Below are positions 38,660 to 50,557 of a stretch of 64,000 nucleotides of DNA, piece after piece. The notes under the pieces were generated by a model. That model ran no database searches, was not told where the DNA came from, and saw only the letters and a program-made list of their open reading frames with translations. How positions within the stretch are numbered: position 1 is the stretch's first letter; every line of letters begins with the position of its first letter. The stretch comes from Zanthoxylum bungeanum (taxonomy: Eukaryota; Streptophyta; Magnoliopsida; Sapindales; Rutaceae). The translations under genes and the position numbers were made by a program. The stretch is from assembly GCA_019454045.1 (NCBI GenBank), contig SKCR01036788.1, positions 62,001 to 126,000 of the forward strand. Direction: 5' to 3'.

Positions 38660-41600
38660 CTTGATTACAATAGTCCAACTATTTAATCAACGATTAGTGG
38701 TACTATTTATTATAATGATTATAATAGTCCAACTATATAATCAAATATAATCCAAATTAATTAACCTCAATTACATTGATTACTATAATCCAATTATAAA
38801 ATCAACTGTAAACTGAAATTAATTAATTCAAATATATTGATTAATATAATCCAATTATATATAATCAACTATAATACAGTCCAACTGTTTATTAAAACAA
38901 CATAAAATTAGTCCAACTAATACTTTTGATTAATGTGACGAGAAAAATATAAATGAGCGTGTTTAGCGAGTAATTGAACGAATGTGCAAATTCAATACTT
39001 GCCTCCCACTATTTTTCGTCGAGCCTCTAACCCTCTGTGGAGTACTCGGGAAACCGTGTTTCCTAGTGGGCTAGGATCCTGTCAAATAACATACAACCTT
39101 GACTTTGGCCAACAAGCTGTATGCTATTTAACCAGGTAGATCTCACAGATCAATTGGATCCAATCCAATTCCCAGATCCGGTTAGGTGGACATCCAAGTC
39201 CTAAACATATTACTTATGCCAATGTATCTAATACATTTTCCTAACCTTATCCTCCGAATCATCTAGGCCTTGGCTTTGGCACAACAAACCTAATGATTCC
39301 AGTTAAGCGGGACCCATTGACAAGGAAAGTTTCGTAATCAATGTCGTTGGACAAGAAGTGATCTTGACTTTGGCCAACAAATCACAACTTGGACAAGACA
39401 CCGATGTGGAACAAAACCCTCATGATTCAAGTACATCCATAATTGACAAGGTCTTGACTTTGGCCAACAAACCAATGCCAATTGGATCTTGAACAAGAAT
39501 CATTCAATGGAAGGATAATCGCTTAATATAGATTGAGGGATTTTCGCGTGCAAATTGGCTACCAATTTATTATCTTTGTTAAGGTCTCATCATCATACAC
39601 CCTTAAACATGCATTCTAAACACATAATAAAGCGCATATGAAATAAAATAATAATGATATGCGGATGGATACTTTACATTGATCCTAGATCAAATCTCTC
39701 ATTTTCTCTCTCCAAAGCTAGCACTTGTATTACTTCTACTTCTACCCGTTACACTACACTTCTAAAGAAACCTCATTTACATTGAGGGGAATAGGTGAGA
39801 AGAGAATACAAAGAGTATAAAGGTGATAAGGCTGGACACGCAGGTCCAATTTATAAATCAAATTTATTACAATTTCCAAAATTGTCCCACCCGACTAATA
39901 TCCATCCGATATACATTATTCATGCATCGCAACCATGTATTCACTCAAGCATGTTATCAATCAATCTAATCCAATTAATTAATCTGATAATTAGTGATCA
40001 TCCAATGTTCAAACAACGATTTGATTTTGTTCGAGTCAAACTCTCGTTTTTGCGAATAAGTACTTAAAGTACGAATTCTCGAATTAAATTAAACTACATA
40101 ATTAAATCTAATTTAATATGTATTTAATACTAATCCAATTATTTAATTCCAAATTAAATCTTACACTTTATTTACGAACCTTACGACTTAAATTCCAAAT
40201 TTAATCGTTTCGGGTCTCAAAGCCCGATGAATATCCAATATTAATTTAATTAAAGTCTAATGGGCTTTTAATTAATTTCTTAAGGCGTGGACTTTTGGTC
40301 AATTCGTGTCAAACCGAATAACCAAAATCCAATCCGGGAGTTACCCCATAAGCCTAGAAATCAATCTTGGCCCATTAGGCCCAATTAAACTTTAAAGGTC
40401 CATAAGTCGCATTTGGGCTTTATGGTAGCGGTTTTGGGCCTAATTGGATCCAACCAATTTTGCCTAAACCTAACTTTGTACAAAAAGCCCAATAAGCCCA
40501 TTTACAACAATTCAAGCTCAATTTCCAAAATTAGCCTTATTAATTAAATTACACAAATCCAATCTCGCAATTTAATTACCTAAAGTGTATATCATGATTA
40601 ATCACCTAAACTATTATTTCCAAAACACAAATTAGGCTAATTAATCATACTCAATTTCATCATCACATGTCCAACACGTCAAGATTAAAATCAAACTCAT
40701 TACATGCTTTACTTTATTCTTGGCAATAAGGTTAATTACATGTCCGATTTGTTTCAATCCAATTAAAACCAATTCGACATCAAATCAAATCACATAGCTC
40801 AATCGTTTCAAGTCATCCAATGATCAACGAAACAAAATTACCAAGATTTAGGGCATATTCCTATTCGGCCAACACATCAAAATTGGGGAAAATCAACTCA
40901 TTACAATATTTACTTTATTTATCTTGGCAAAGGTTAATTACATGTCCGATTTGTTTCAATCCAATTAAAACCAATTCGACATCAAATCAACATGCCTCAA
41001 TCGTTCAAGTCATCCAATGATCAACGAAACAAAATTAACAAATTTAGGCATATTCATATTCGGCCAACACATCAAAATTGGGAAATTTGTTCTAAACAAA
41101 ATTTAATCAAATTGATCCAACCAATCATCAATTAAACATGTATTAAGCATACTTAATCATCCAATTTCATAATTGCATGCTCAATTTCATTTTACCCAAT
41201 TTCAAAGTTTCATGACATACTTTCAAAATTGGGGAAATTTGTTCTAAACAATATTTAATCAAATTGATCCAACCAATCATCAATTAAACATGTATTAAGC
41301 ATACTTAATCATCCAATTTCATAATTGCATGCTCAATTTCATTTTTCCCAATTTAAAGTTTCATGACATACTTGGCAATTTGGGGATTTTTCGTCCAAAT
41401 CGAATTCAATCCAATTGATTCCGCAATCGACGTTAAATCATCATCCCGAATGATTTCCAACACTTCCAATTGTCAAAAATCAAAAATCCCAAGACATTAA
41501 ACATATATCATTTTCGGCCAAGAGGAAATTTGGGGAAAATATGATCCAATCAATTTTCTTCAAATTGACCTAATCAATTTCAATACAAACACAATTAAGC

Positions 41601-41686
41601 ATACAAATCCATCCAATTTCATTTATCATGCTCACAATCAAGTTTGCCCAAATTTTATCCCTAACTTTTCATGCTTTTAACCTAAG
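38660..41686 (-). other. Expanded non-coding leader of copia E
   Basis: The leader is about 3.0 kb, against 2.1-2.3 kb in G, B and C. Part of the excess is two neighbouring tandem duplications near the primer site: a unit of about 180-200 bp (copies near 40680-40885 and 40890-41080) and a unit of about 145-150 bp (41083-41229 and 41230-41375). The TTGGCCAAAGTCAAG motifs appear in reverse complement near 39104, 39362 and 39452, with the variant near 39274. The AT tandem array is at about 38690-38900. Confidence 0.75.
40680..41375 (-). repeat. Two tandem duplications in leader E
   Basis: The sequence GGTTAATTACATGTCCGATT to CGGCCAACACATCAAAATTG occurs twice. The following block from AAATTTGTTCTAAACAA to TTTCATGACATACTT also occurs twice. 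Copies differ by a few bases and short indels. Neither is duplicated in B, C or G. Confidence 0.85.
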
Positions 41687-41700
41687 CTCATGATGCCATT
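41687..41700 (-). promoter_or_regulatory. Degenerate primer binding site of copia E
   Basis: GCTCATGATGCCAT on the plus strand corresponds to GCTCTGATACCATT in G but has one inserted and one changed base. It abuts the 5' LTR. Confidence 0.75.
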
Positions 41701-43767
41701 GTTGGAGTTTTTTTCAAGGTCCCAAGATCAAAACTCAAGCATGAATATCAAGTGAATACAACGACGGAAGTGCGGAATACTTACATCGAGCGGTTGAGCG
41801 ACGATTTGGGCAACAAAAATCGAATTTTCCTCACTGTTTTGGAGGCAGTGGGCTGCTGTGAACAGTGATGTGCGCCCCTTGTCTTCAAGTTTTGAAGCTC
41901 CAAGCTTCACCGAATGGCTTCCCGGCTCATGGGTTAACTTCCCTATCACCTTCGCATTGAACCCGGAGTGTGCTAGCACTCTTGTTTTGCCACAAAACAC
42001 ACTTGCTTCCCATTTATTTTGTCCATTCACGGCAGTAGCTGCCAAGAGAACCAGAAAATGGCGTGAAGAGAGGAGAAGGAAAGAAGAGGAGAGAGAGGAG
42101 GGAAAAGTGAAAGTGTTACGTGTTTTTGTCATTTCGGTTTTGGCTTTGTTAAAGCATCAAATGCAATGAATTACATTTGTTTTCATTTCAAAGTCATTTG
42201 CTTTATGTCAACAACACACATCACTTTCAATCAACAAGTCACATCACATCACTTTTCAAACATCAATCAATCCAATCAATTGTCACATCACTCAAAGTGA
42301 CATGATTTGACGCTTGATGTGACGCTAGATGCGACTAGCGATTTGACGCTTGATTTGACGTGCCGCGCACTCGAATTCTAAATACGAATGCGCTCGTAAA
42401 AATCTCGGGCTCGGGTTCGTTAATTCCAAATTAACGAATTTTCCGTTGCGTCGTAATTAAACGATTACGCCTAGCGAAATCACTATTCACGTCGCTAACG
42501 AATTAATTCTAAATTAATTCGTTCGCCCGAATTAAAATCTAATTTTAATTCCGCGTCGAAATCCAATTTCGATTAATATATCAAATATATTAATTCCTCG
42601 ATTAATTCCAAATTAATGTTTCTCTCTCTTTAATCGTTATTTTATCCTAGATAAAATATCTCCGCAATTAATCCCAGATTAATTTTCTCTCTCATCTAAT
42701 TAATCCCAGATTAATATAAGTGCGAGTCATACGTCATCGGTGAATCTTTGGGAAGCGACCCATGAGATCCCCGGATATGTTGGTAGTCAAATCGGTCGTC
42801 GGACTATCCGAACACGTAAGTACCTCGTACTACGTTTTACCGATTTACAAGACAATGTTGGCTTCTAGCAAAGCACCATGTCTATCCAATTCTCCGGAAA
42901 CATCCTTACAGGAATAAGATCTATATCAAGCGTAGTATACCGTAGTATTGTGCGTATCGGCCCAGTATCGGATAATCACGTGCTAGGGCTGGGGCTGGAT
43001 AAGTGTCTACCCCGTCCGAAGCACATATCGGATGTCTGGTAACATAGTCTCTATAATCGGATATACATGACCTGGTCACAATATCCCGATTGGTTGCGCA
43101 ACACTCAAGAGCACTAGTACCGTATCCTGCGTGACATCATCTCCAATATGACTGAAGTGACACTTCCGTCTTGACATCACACCCAATACTCTACGACTCT
43201 CTGATAAACCCAGAAGTGGTGTACACAGAACCGGTCAAAGCCCCCTACCACCAAACCAAAGTTTATCGATTATCGTAAGTATTAGCGATGCAAGTCTCAG
43301 GTTAAGACTATACACACCTACCTTGATTTCGGCCTCCCATAGACACATAGTCATAATACCAATGGGATTCCGAAGGGTCTATCCAGAGCGAAGCTGTTTC
43401 CCGTACCATCGGTGAAACACGACCTCCTATCGCACTTGCATAAGTATCCAATACTTATATATATGAGAACTATGTTGTTGTGCCCTCACAACGCACACAA
43501 GTGCAATACTAGCCTATTCCGCATTATCGATGTCCAGTCTCGATAATACTACGGCTAGGGATATTTAATGATTAATCCTTCGTGGACTGATACTGTCTCA
43601 TATCATCTCAATCCAGGAACTAATCATAGGGACCTCTCTTCATTTATATATCTATGGTGATCTAATCACAAATGATGAGAGTGCAATTTCCTTATTACAT
43701 AGTTAATTTGCTACAACAACACAATGTTCTGTGCAAATAGTGACGCTATGGGTCATATTATCCAACA
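41701..43767 (-). mobile_element. 5' LTR of copia E
   Basis: The 2067-bp LTR in minus orientation from TGTTGGAGTT to TATCCAACA is the partner of 33490-35565. Sequence of D resumes directly at 43768. GTAAGT is at 41779-41784 (ACTTAC on plus). The hairpin reads GGCAG-TAG-CTGCC, differing from the 3' LTR copy but still self-complementary. A 134-codon frame (42132 to 41728) opens through the U5 region but is not preserved in other LTRs. Confidence 0.93.
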
Positions 43768-44396
43768 CTTGCTCGTCTTCATTCCTTCATGTCTGCCTTG
43801 TCCATACGGCAGTCACGCTTCGTGACCCGTTTTGCCACAATTTAGGCAAACATTTTGGGATATAGCTTTTATTATCTTCCTAGAAGATTATAATGATTTT
43901 GCCTTTGCCCTTTTCTACAAACTCAAAGCCTTTGGCCAAGCCTTGGCCTTCTAGAATATCGAAGTAGGGTGGTGCCTTATGCTACTTGCCTTATTGCAAA
44001 CTTTGGCTTTGTCCCTGGAGAATGGGCCATTAACTCTCAAAGAGTTATTAATTGTAATTTATACTTCTAAGATCTAAGAGTAGATCTTATGAAGATCCTT
44101 TCATTTCTTCATCATACTTTAAGGATCTAATCCTTAGTTCTGATTAGGAAATTAAGGAGTCCTATTGACAAGTATAATTGATTAAGCACTAAAGTTATCA
44201 TCACATGAATCTTCCAAAGATCATGCTCTACTATTTGTTTAACTCTGGGCTTAGGCCTAATATGTTATTTTGTCAAATAAAGTAACTTATTAGTTTCCAG
44301 GACCATCCTGAAATTTTATTCCCAATTTGAAAATTAAAGTTGTTTAAACACATTTTCCTTAGGATTATATTTTAAACATTAATATTTCAATTTCAT
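43768..44396 (-). pseudogene. Gag remnant of copia D, after the E insertion
   Basis: In minus orientation this begins in the zinc-knuckle region: CLNCGKTGH is readable, then the frame breaks before the last cysteine. It continues to degenerate gag, with a segment like LGELMAHSPGTKPKF near 44030, up to an ATG at 44394-44396 that aligns with the gag start of G. It belongs to D because it continues from 33489. Confidence 0.72.
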
Positions 44397-46325
44397 CTTG
44401 ATTCTAATAGTCCAACTATTTAATCAACGATTTCAGGTAAAATCTAATGCAATGATTAGTATAGTCTAACTATATAAATAATTACAATTTTATTGGTTAA
44501 AATCAAATATATATTGATTACTATAATCCAATTATATAATCAACTATAAATGATTGGTAAAATTCAAATGTATTGATTACTATAATCCAATTATATAATC
44601 AACTATAAATGGAGGGTAAAATTCAAATATAGTGATTACTATAATCCAATTATATAATCAACTATAAATGAATTAGTTTGAATACAGTCCAACTGTTTGA
44701 TTAAAACAACAATTAAATATTAGTCCAACTAATACTTTAATTTATTTGACGAGATATTTGATATGAGCGTGTATGGCAAGTTATTAAACAAATATTGCAA
44801 ATTTAATTCTTTCCTCCCACTATTTTTCGGCGAGCCTCTAACCCTCTGTCGAGTACTCGAGAAACCTAGTTTCCTAGTGGGGTAGGATCCCGTTAAATAA
44901 CACACAATCTTGACTTTGGCCAACAAATTGTATGATACTTAACTAGGTAGATCTCTAAAATCAATTGGATCTAATCCAATTCCTAGATCCAGTAGGTGGA
45001 CATCCAAGTCCGAAACATATATCTTATATATGCCAATATATCCAATATATTTTCCTAACATTTTTCCTCTGAATCACCTAAGCCTTAGCTTTGGCATAAC
45101 AAGTTTAATGGTTCCAGTTAAGCGGGACCCAATGACATGGAAAGCTTCGTAATCAATGTCGATGGACAAGAAGTGATCTTGACTTTGGCCAACAAATCAC
45201 GACTTGGACAAGACACCGATATGGAACAAAACTCTCATGATTCAAACACATCCGCAATTGACAAAGGTCTTGACTTTGGCCAACAAACCAATGCCAACTT
45301 TGGATCTTGATTAAGAATCACTCAACAGAAGGAAAAACGCTTAATATTTTTTTGAGGGTTTTTCGCGTGCAAATTGGCAACCAATTTATTATCTTTGATT
45401 AGGTCTCATCATACACCCTTAAGCATGCATTCTAAAAGCATAATAAGGCGCGATAAATAAATAAATTAATAATGATATGCGGATGGATATCTCACAAATT
45501 GTTCCTAGAATAAATCACTTCATTTCCTCTCACCGGCTAGAACTATTCTAACTTATACCCAATTAATTAATACAATAAAGAAATCTCATTAACATTGAGG
45601 GGAATTGGTGAGAAGAGGATTACAAAGAGTAAAGAGATAAAAGGCTGGACTCGCAGGTCCAATTTATTAAATTCTAAATTTATTACAAATCCAAAATTGC
45701 CCTCACCCTTCTAATATCCATCTGATATACATTATTCATACAACACATTCATGTATTCATACAAATCATGTTATTCAATCAATCTAATCCAATTAATTAA
45801 TATTTGAATTAATGATCATCCAATGTTCAAACAATAATTTGATTTACGCGAGTCAAACTCGTTTAAGAATAAATACTCAAAGTAAGTATTCTTGAATTAT
45901 ATTGAACTACAACTTTAAATCCAATTTATTTGTATTCAATACTAATTCCAATTTAATTCCAAATTAAATATATACACTTACTTATAAGCCTTAAAGACTT
46001 GGATTCCAAATCCAATCTTAATGGGTCTCAAAGGCCCAATAACATCCAATGTCATTTTTAATTAAAGTCCAATGGGCTTTTAATTAATTCTTAAGGCATG
46101 GGCTTTGGCCATAATGGAAATACCAAGGCCCAATAGGAATCACTCTATGCTTACAAATTAATTTAGGCCCATTAGGCCCAATTAAATTCTTTAAAGGTTA
46201 AGTGTTGTATTTGGACTTTGTGGAATTGGTTTTGGGCCCAATTGGATCCAATCCAAAAGTCCAAAACCAAACTTGATCAAACCAAGCCCATTAAGCCCAA
46301 ATACACACTTTTAGCCCAATTCCAT
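44397..46325 (-). other. Non-coding leader of copia D, truncated
   Basis: The leader carries the usual motifs: TTGGCCAAAGTCAAG in reverse complement near 44910, 45178 and 45269, and the variant near 45085. It ends abruptly near 46325, at a position homologous to B near 8150. The rest of the leader, the primer site and the 5' LTR of D are missing. Confidence 0.8.
44513..44675 (-). repeat. Three-unit 60-bp tandem repeat in leader D
   Basis: CTATAATCCAATTATATAAT followed by CAACTATAAAT recurs at 44521, 44580 and 44639, a period of about 59-60 bp. The units are almost identical, the clearest example of the array shared by all leaders of the family. Confidence 0.85.
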
Positions 46326-46338
46326 TTAGGATTCTATT
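46326..46338. other. Deletion junction between copia D leader and copia G integrase
   Basis: Leader homology of D ends at about 46325, and G integrase homology starts at about 46339 (CCAGGAACAGTATCACTCC). The roughly 13 bases between match neither. The D 5' LTR, the 3' half and 3' LTR of C, and most of the RT of G should lie here but are absent. Confidence 0.7.
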
Positions 46339-47891
46339 CCAGGAACAGTATCACTCCGATTTTCATCGAGTTCTACTTTCCTCCCACTAACCACTATATT
46401 TAGGAATTCCTTCTCAAGGAAAACCACATGTAGAGCAACAAATACTTTGTTCTCTCGTGGGTGATAGAAGTAATATCCTTTGATTTCCCTTGGATATCCT
46501 ACGAATAGGCATTTATCTGATTTGGGCTTAAGTTTGGTACCTTCCAAACGTTTGACGTATGCCCAGCATCCCCAAATCTTCAAGAATGAGAAACCCTGTT
46601 TCTTTCCTGTCCATATCTCATATGGTGTCTGTTGTACAGACTTTGACAGAACCTTATTCAAAATAAGAATTGCACTATTTAATGCATATCCCCGGCAGGA
46701 AATAGGTAGCTCAGTGCGACTCATCATAGACCTAACCATGTCCAACAAAGTTTGGTTTCTCCGTTCGGATACACCGTTTAATTACGGTGTTCCAGGTGGA
46801 GCCCACTGTGAAAGAATACCATATTCTTTCAAGTAAACTAGAAACTCATTGCTCAAGTATTCGCCACCACGGTCCGACCGTAATGTCTTTATACTCTTGC
46901 CGGTCTGTTTTTCAACTTCGTGTCCAAACTCTTTGAATTTCTCAAAAGTTTCCGACTTGTGTCTCATAAGATACACATAACCATAACGCGATGCATCATC
47001 TGTAAAGGTTACAAAGTATTCATATTCACCTCTAGCTTGGCTAGATATGGGCCCACATACATCACTATGAACGAGGGCTAACAGTTCAGTGGCGCGTTCA
47101 CCTTTACCACTAAAAAGTGATTTAGGTATTTTGCCTAAAAAGCAAGATTCGCAGACGTCATATGAATTTGGATCAAATCTGTCCACGTACCCACTCTTCG
47201 AAAGTGTGGATATGCGAGTCTTGTTTATGTGTCCCAGACGACAATGCCACATATAAGTTTCATATTTTTTACTCATTTTAAGCCTTTTGTTTGTTATATT
47301 ATATGTTTGAGATTGATTTATATTCAAAATATAAAGACCATTATTTACGATAGTAGTGCAAATTTCTATATCATTTTTATAAATAAAACACCTGGTGTTT
47401 CTAAATACAAAAGTGTACCCACATTGGGTTAACATAGATACATAAATAATATTCCTAGTCAAATTAGGCACATAATAACAGTCATTAAGTTCAAGAACAT
47501 GCCCCGAGGGCAGTTCTAGAAAAAAAGTGCCAACGGCCAAAACGGCGACTGGTGCCCCATTTCCGACGCGTAGATCAATCACCCCTGAGGCCAGTCTCTT
47601 GCTAATCCGCAGATCCTGCACATCAGTACATATATGAGTACCACAACCAGAATCAAAAATCCAATTTTTACAACTAGAAGAAGTCATGTTTATTTCAATA
47701 ACAAACATACATGTAGCCGATGCCTTGCCCACTTTAATCTCCTTCTGGAGCGCCTTGTACTCGCGGCAGTCACGCTTCCAGTGACCCCGCTTGCTGCACT
47801 GGAGGCATACATCCTGAGATTTATCCTTAGGCTTCCCAGAAGCCTTTGACGATTTGGCTTTGCCCTTTCTCTTATGCTTCTTCTTCTTCAC
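46339..47891 (-). pseudogene. Zinc knuckle-protease-integrase of copia G, nearly continuous
   Basis: The frame from 47891 codes for 369 residues. A perfect CCHC knuckle has C29, C32, H37 and C42. The protease active site DSG is at 80-82 (WIFDSGCGTHIC). The pre-integrase zinc ligands are H216, H221, C247 and C250. Integrase aspartates are D277 (HSDVCGP) and D340 (RSDRGGEY). A single TAA (46782-46784), at a position where related elements have glutamine (PQLNG), interrupts it. The same frame continues with LNGVSERRN, which supplies the catalytic glutamate, then LLDMVRSMMSRTELP and YEIWTGKK. It ends at the deletion junction, and RT is missing. Confidence 0.9.
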
Positions 47892-48420
47892 ACCTCTAGT
47901 CGCCTTGGGCCCAGCCCTCGGTGTCTGAGATGTTGAAGCAAGTGTGCCTCGCGCTTATTGCCTTTGAGAAACTCCTTCTCAGTTTCCTTGAGAATTGACA
48001 ATAGCTCTCTAAGAGTATCATCTGTGTTCATCAAGTTATAGTTTATGATGAATTATCTCCAAGTGTCAGAGAGAGACTACAATATCAAATCTATAGCTAC
48101 GAACTTCAGTTAGATCGGTGAAGATCGTGCAACCTCACCAACATATTATAGGGATCCAAGTCCCTGTTCTGTCGACGGAAATGCTGAGTCATAGAAGTAA
48201 TTGACTGAGCAGTATCATTTTCATCGCTGTGAGTCTTCCAAAGCTCGAGCTCAAGTAACTGATCAGGGTTGGGTTTAGGACCAAGAGGTGTTTGTATAGT
48301 ATACAGCAACCTATCGGCTCCAAGGACTATCCTCAAATTCATTTCCCAATCAGCAAAGTTCGTGCCCTTGAAGATATTTTCACCCATGATAATGTCTCGG
48401 ACATTTCCCTTTCCTGTCAT
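47892..48420 (-). pseudogene. Gag of copia G
   Basis: The ATG at 48418-48420 opens a 104-codon frame. FKGTNFADWEMNLRIVLGADRLLYTIQTPL is recognisable (in short: TNFADWE, then LRIVLG), the typical N-terminus of plant copia gag. After LVRLHDLHRSN the central part is shortened relative to typical copia gag. A second frame then reads DLILSLSDTW, NYNLMNTDDTLRELLSILKE and EFLKGNKREAH. A further frame change near 47935 leads into the zinc-knuckle frame. The start is chosen because homology to gag begins at this ATG and the repetitive leader ends immediately upstream. Confidence 0.82.
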
Positions 48421-48421
48421 C

Positions 48422-48423
48422 CT
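48422..48423 (-). other. Candidate 3' splice site before G gag
   Basis: On the minus strand TATCGTAATCAG precedes G-ATG of gag. The AG would allow an intron starting at the GTAAGT in the 5' LTR (50638-50643). The upstream region is AT-rich, as plant introns are. It is predicted from sequence only. Confidence 0.35.
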
Positions 48424-50544
48424 GATTACGATAGTCCAACTATCTAATCAATGATATATGGGTACAGTCTAACTATTACAAGAAAAATAACATTATATTA
48501 GTCCAACTAATAAAATAATTTTGACGAAATAATTTGAAAGTGTGTAAAGCTACGTATCTGAATGAAATTTCAAATTTAATACTAGCCTCCCACTATTTTT
48601 CGGCAAGCCTCTAACCCTCTGTCGAGTACTCTTCCTAGTGGGCTAGGATCCCGTTAAATAACACACAACCTTGACTTTGGCCAACAAGCTGTATGATATT
48701 TAACTAGGTAGATCTCGAAGATCAATTGGATCTCATCCAATTCCTAGATCCGGTAGGTGGACATCCAAGTCCGAAACATATATATAGTATATATGCCAAT
48801 ATATCCAATATATTTTCCTAACCTTTTTCCTCTGAATCAACTAAGCATTGGCTTTGGCACAACAAGTTTAATGATTCCAGTTAAGCGGGACCCATTGACA
48901 TGGAAAGCTTCGTAATCAATATCGATGGAAAAGAAGTGATTTTGACTTTGGCCAATAAATCATAACTTGGACAAGACACCGATATGGAACAAAACTCTCA
49001 TGATTCAAACACATCCGCAATTGATAAAGGTCTTGACTTTGGCCAACAAACCAATGCCAACTTTGGATCTTGAGTAAGAATCACTCAACGGAAGGAAAAA
49101 CGCTTATTATGTTTTGAGGGTTTTTCGCGTAAATTGGCAACCAATTTATTATCTTTGTTAAGGTCTCATCATACACCCTTAAGCATGCATTCTTAAAGCA
49201 TAATAAGGCGTGGAAAGTAAATTAATAACGATATGCGGATGGATATTTAAATAGATTGTTCCTAGAATAAATCACTCTCTTTCCTCTCCCCGGCTAGCAC
49301 TATTCTACCTCTACCCAATTACATAATACAATAAGAGAAACCTCATTACATTGAGGGGAATTAGGTGAGAAGAGAATACAAAGAAATAATGAGAGATAGG
49401 GCTGGACACGCAGAATTTATAACAATTTCTAAAATTGCCCTTTCCCCTCTAATATCCATCTGATATACGATATTCATTCAACACATCCATGTATTCATTC
49501 AAGCATGTTATTCAATCAAACTAATCAAATTAATTATCTTTGAATATTAGTGATCATCTAATGTTCAAACAATGATTTGATTTTGCGCGAGTCCAACTCG
49601 TTTGAGAATAAGTACTTAAAGTACGCATTCTTGAATTATATCGAACTACTCGTTAAATCTAATTTAATTCGTATTCGATACTAATTAATTTATTTAATTC
49701 CAAATTAAATAATTACACCTTTTAATGTGCTTTAACGACTTAGATTCCAAATCTACTGTATGTTCAATTAAAGGACGATGGGCTTTCAATTGATTTCTTA
49801 AGGCATGGGCTTTGGTAAATGTGGGTCAAACCCAATTACCAAGCCCAATTAAGGAATCACCCTCATTTGCCATAAAATCAATTTTTACCCATAAGGCCCA
49901 ATTAAACTTTTAAAGCCCATTTGTTATATTTGGATTTAATGAAATGATTTAGGCCAAATTTAGATCCAATCTAATTGGCCTAAACCAACTTGGCCTAACC
50001 AAGCCCATTATGCGCAAATACAACAATTTCAAGCCCAATTCAAAATCAAGCCCATTAATCAAATTTTAATATTCCAAATTTTAAAATTCATTAACTAAAA
50101 TGTAATACATCAATTAATTATCTAAATCCATATTTCCAAAATACAATTTAATTAATTAATCATGTTCTCATTTGTTCAACTTATGTCCAACATTTTTGAA
50201 TTAAAAAATCATCTCATTACATGCAAGGAAGCTCACGACATTCATAAGGTTTTCATGTCTGATTTCGTTTTCAATCCGATTAATTTACAAATCAATATTT
50301 CCCAAGTGTTTCAAGTCATCCAATGATCAAAGAAACAGAAAATATCATGACTTCCAAGGGTAATATACAGTCGGCCATGCCATGTTTTGGGTGAAAAATT
50401 GATCCAATCCATTTCTCTCAAAATTGATCACAAACAACTCCAAGTCATCCATATACAAGCATGCTCAAACAAGTAATTTAGTCAAAACCTGCTCAAATCC
50501 AATTTACCCAAATTTTACCCTAAAATATTTCATGCTTAAACAAG
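48424..50544 (-). other. Non-coding leader of copia G
   Basis: About 2.1 kb has no credible frame and is homologous to the leaders of B-E. TTGGCCAAAGTCAAG motifs (reverse complement) lie near 48670, 48941 and 49031, with the variant near 48849. The AT tandem array is reduced to fragments at about 48430-48510. Spacer-TGG and spacer-TAG palindromes occur near 49640-49760. Confidence 0.78.
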
Positions 50545-50556
50545 GCTCTGATACCA
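50545..50556 (-). promoter_or_regulatory. Primer binding site of copia G
   Basis: GCTCTGATACCA on the plus strand is the reverse complement of TGGTATCAGAGC, one base inside the 5' LTR. Confidence 0.9.
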
Positions 50557-50557
50557 T

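Noticed and set aside
39795..40067. A 90-codon plus-strand frame with similar frames at 25494-25682.
   Set aside because: It lies in the non-coding leader, antisense in E. The similarity reflects DNA homology between leaders, and the frame is broken in B, D and G.
41728..42132. A 134-codon frame in the E 5' LTR with a hydrophobic start resembling a signal peptide.
   Set aside because: The frame is shared only by the two E LTRs. In B, G and others the aligned sequence has stops (for example TAA soon after GKL-HEHG in B). The N-terminus is also frameshifted in the other E LTR.
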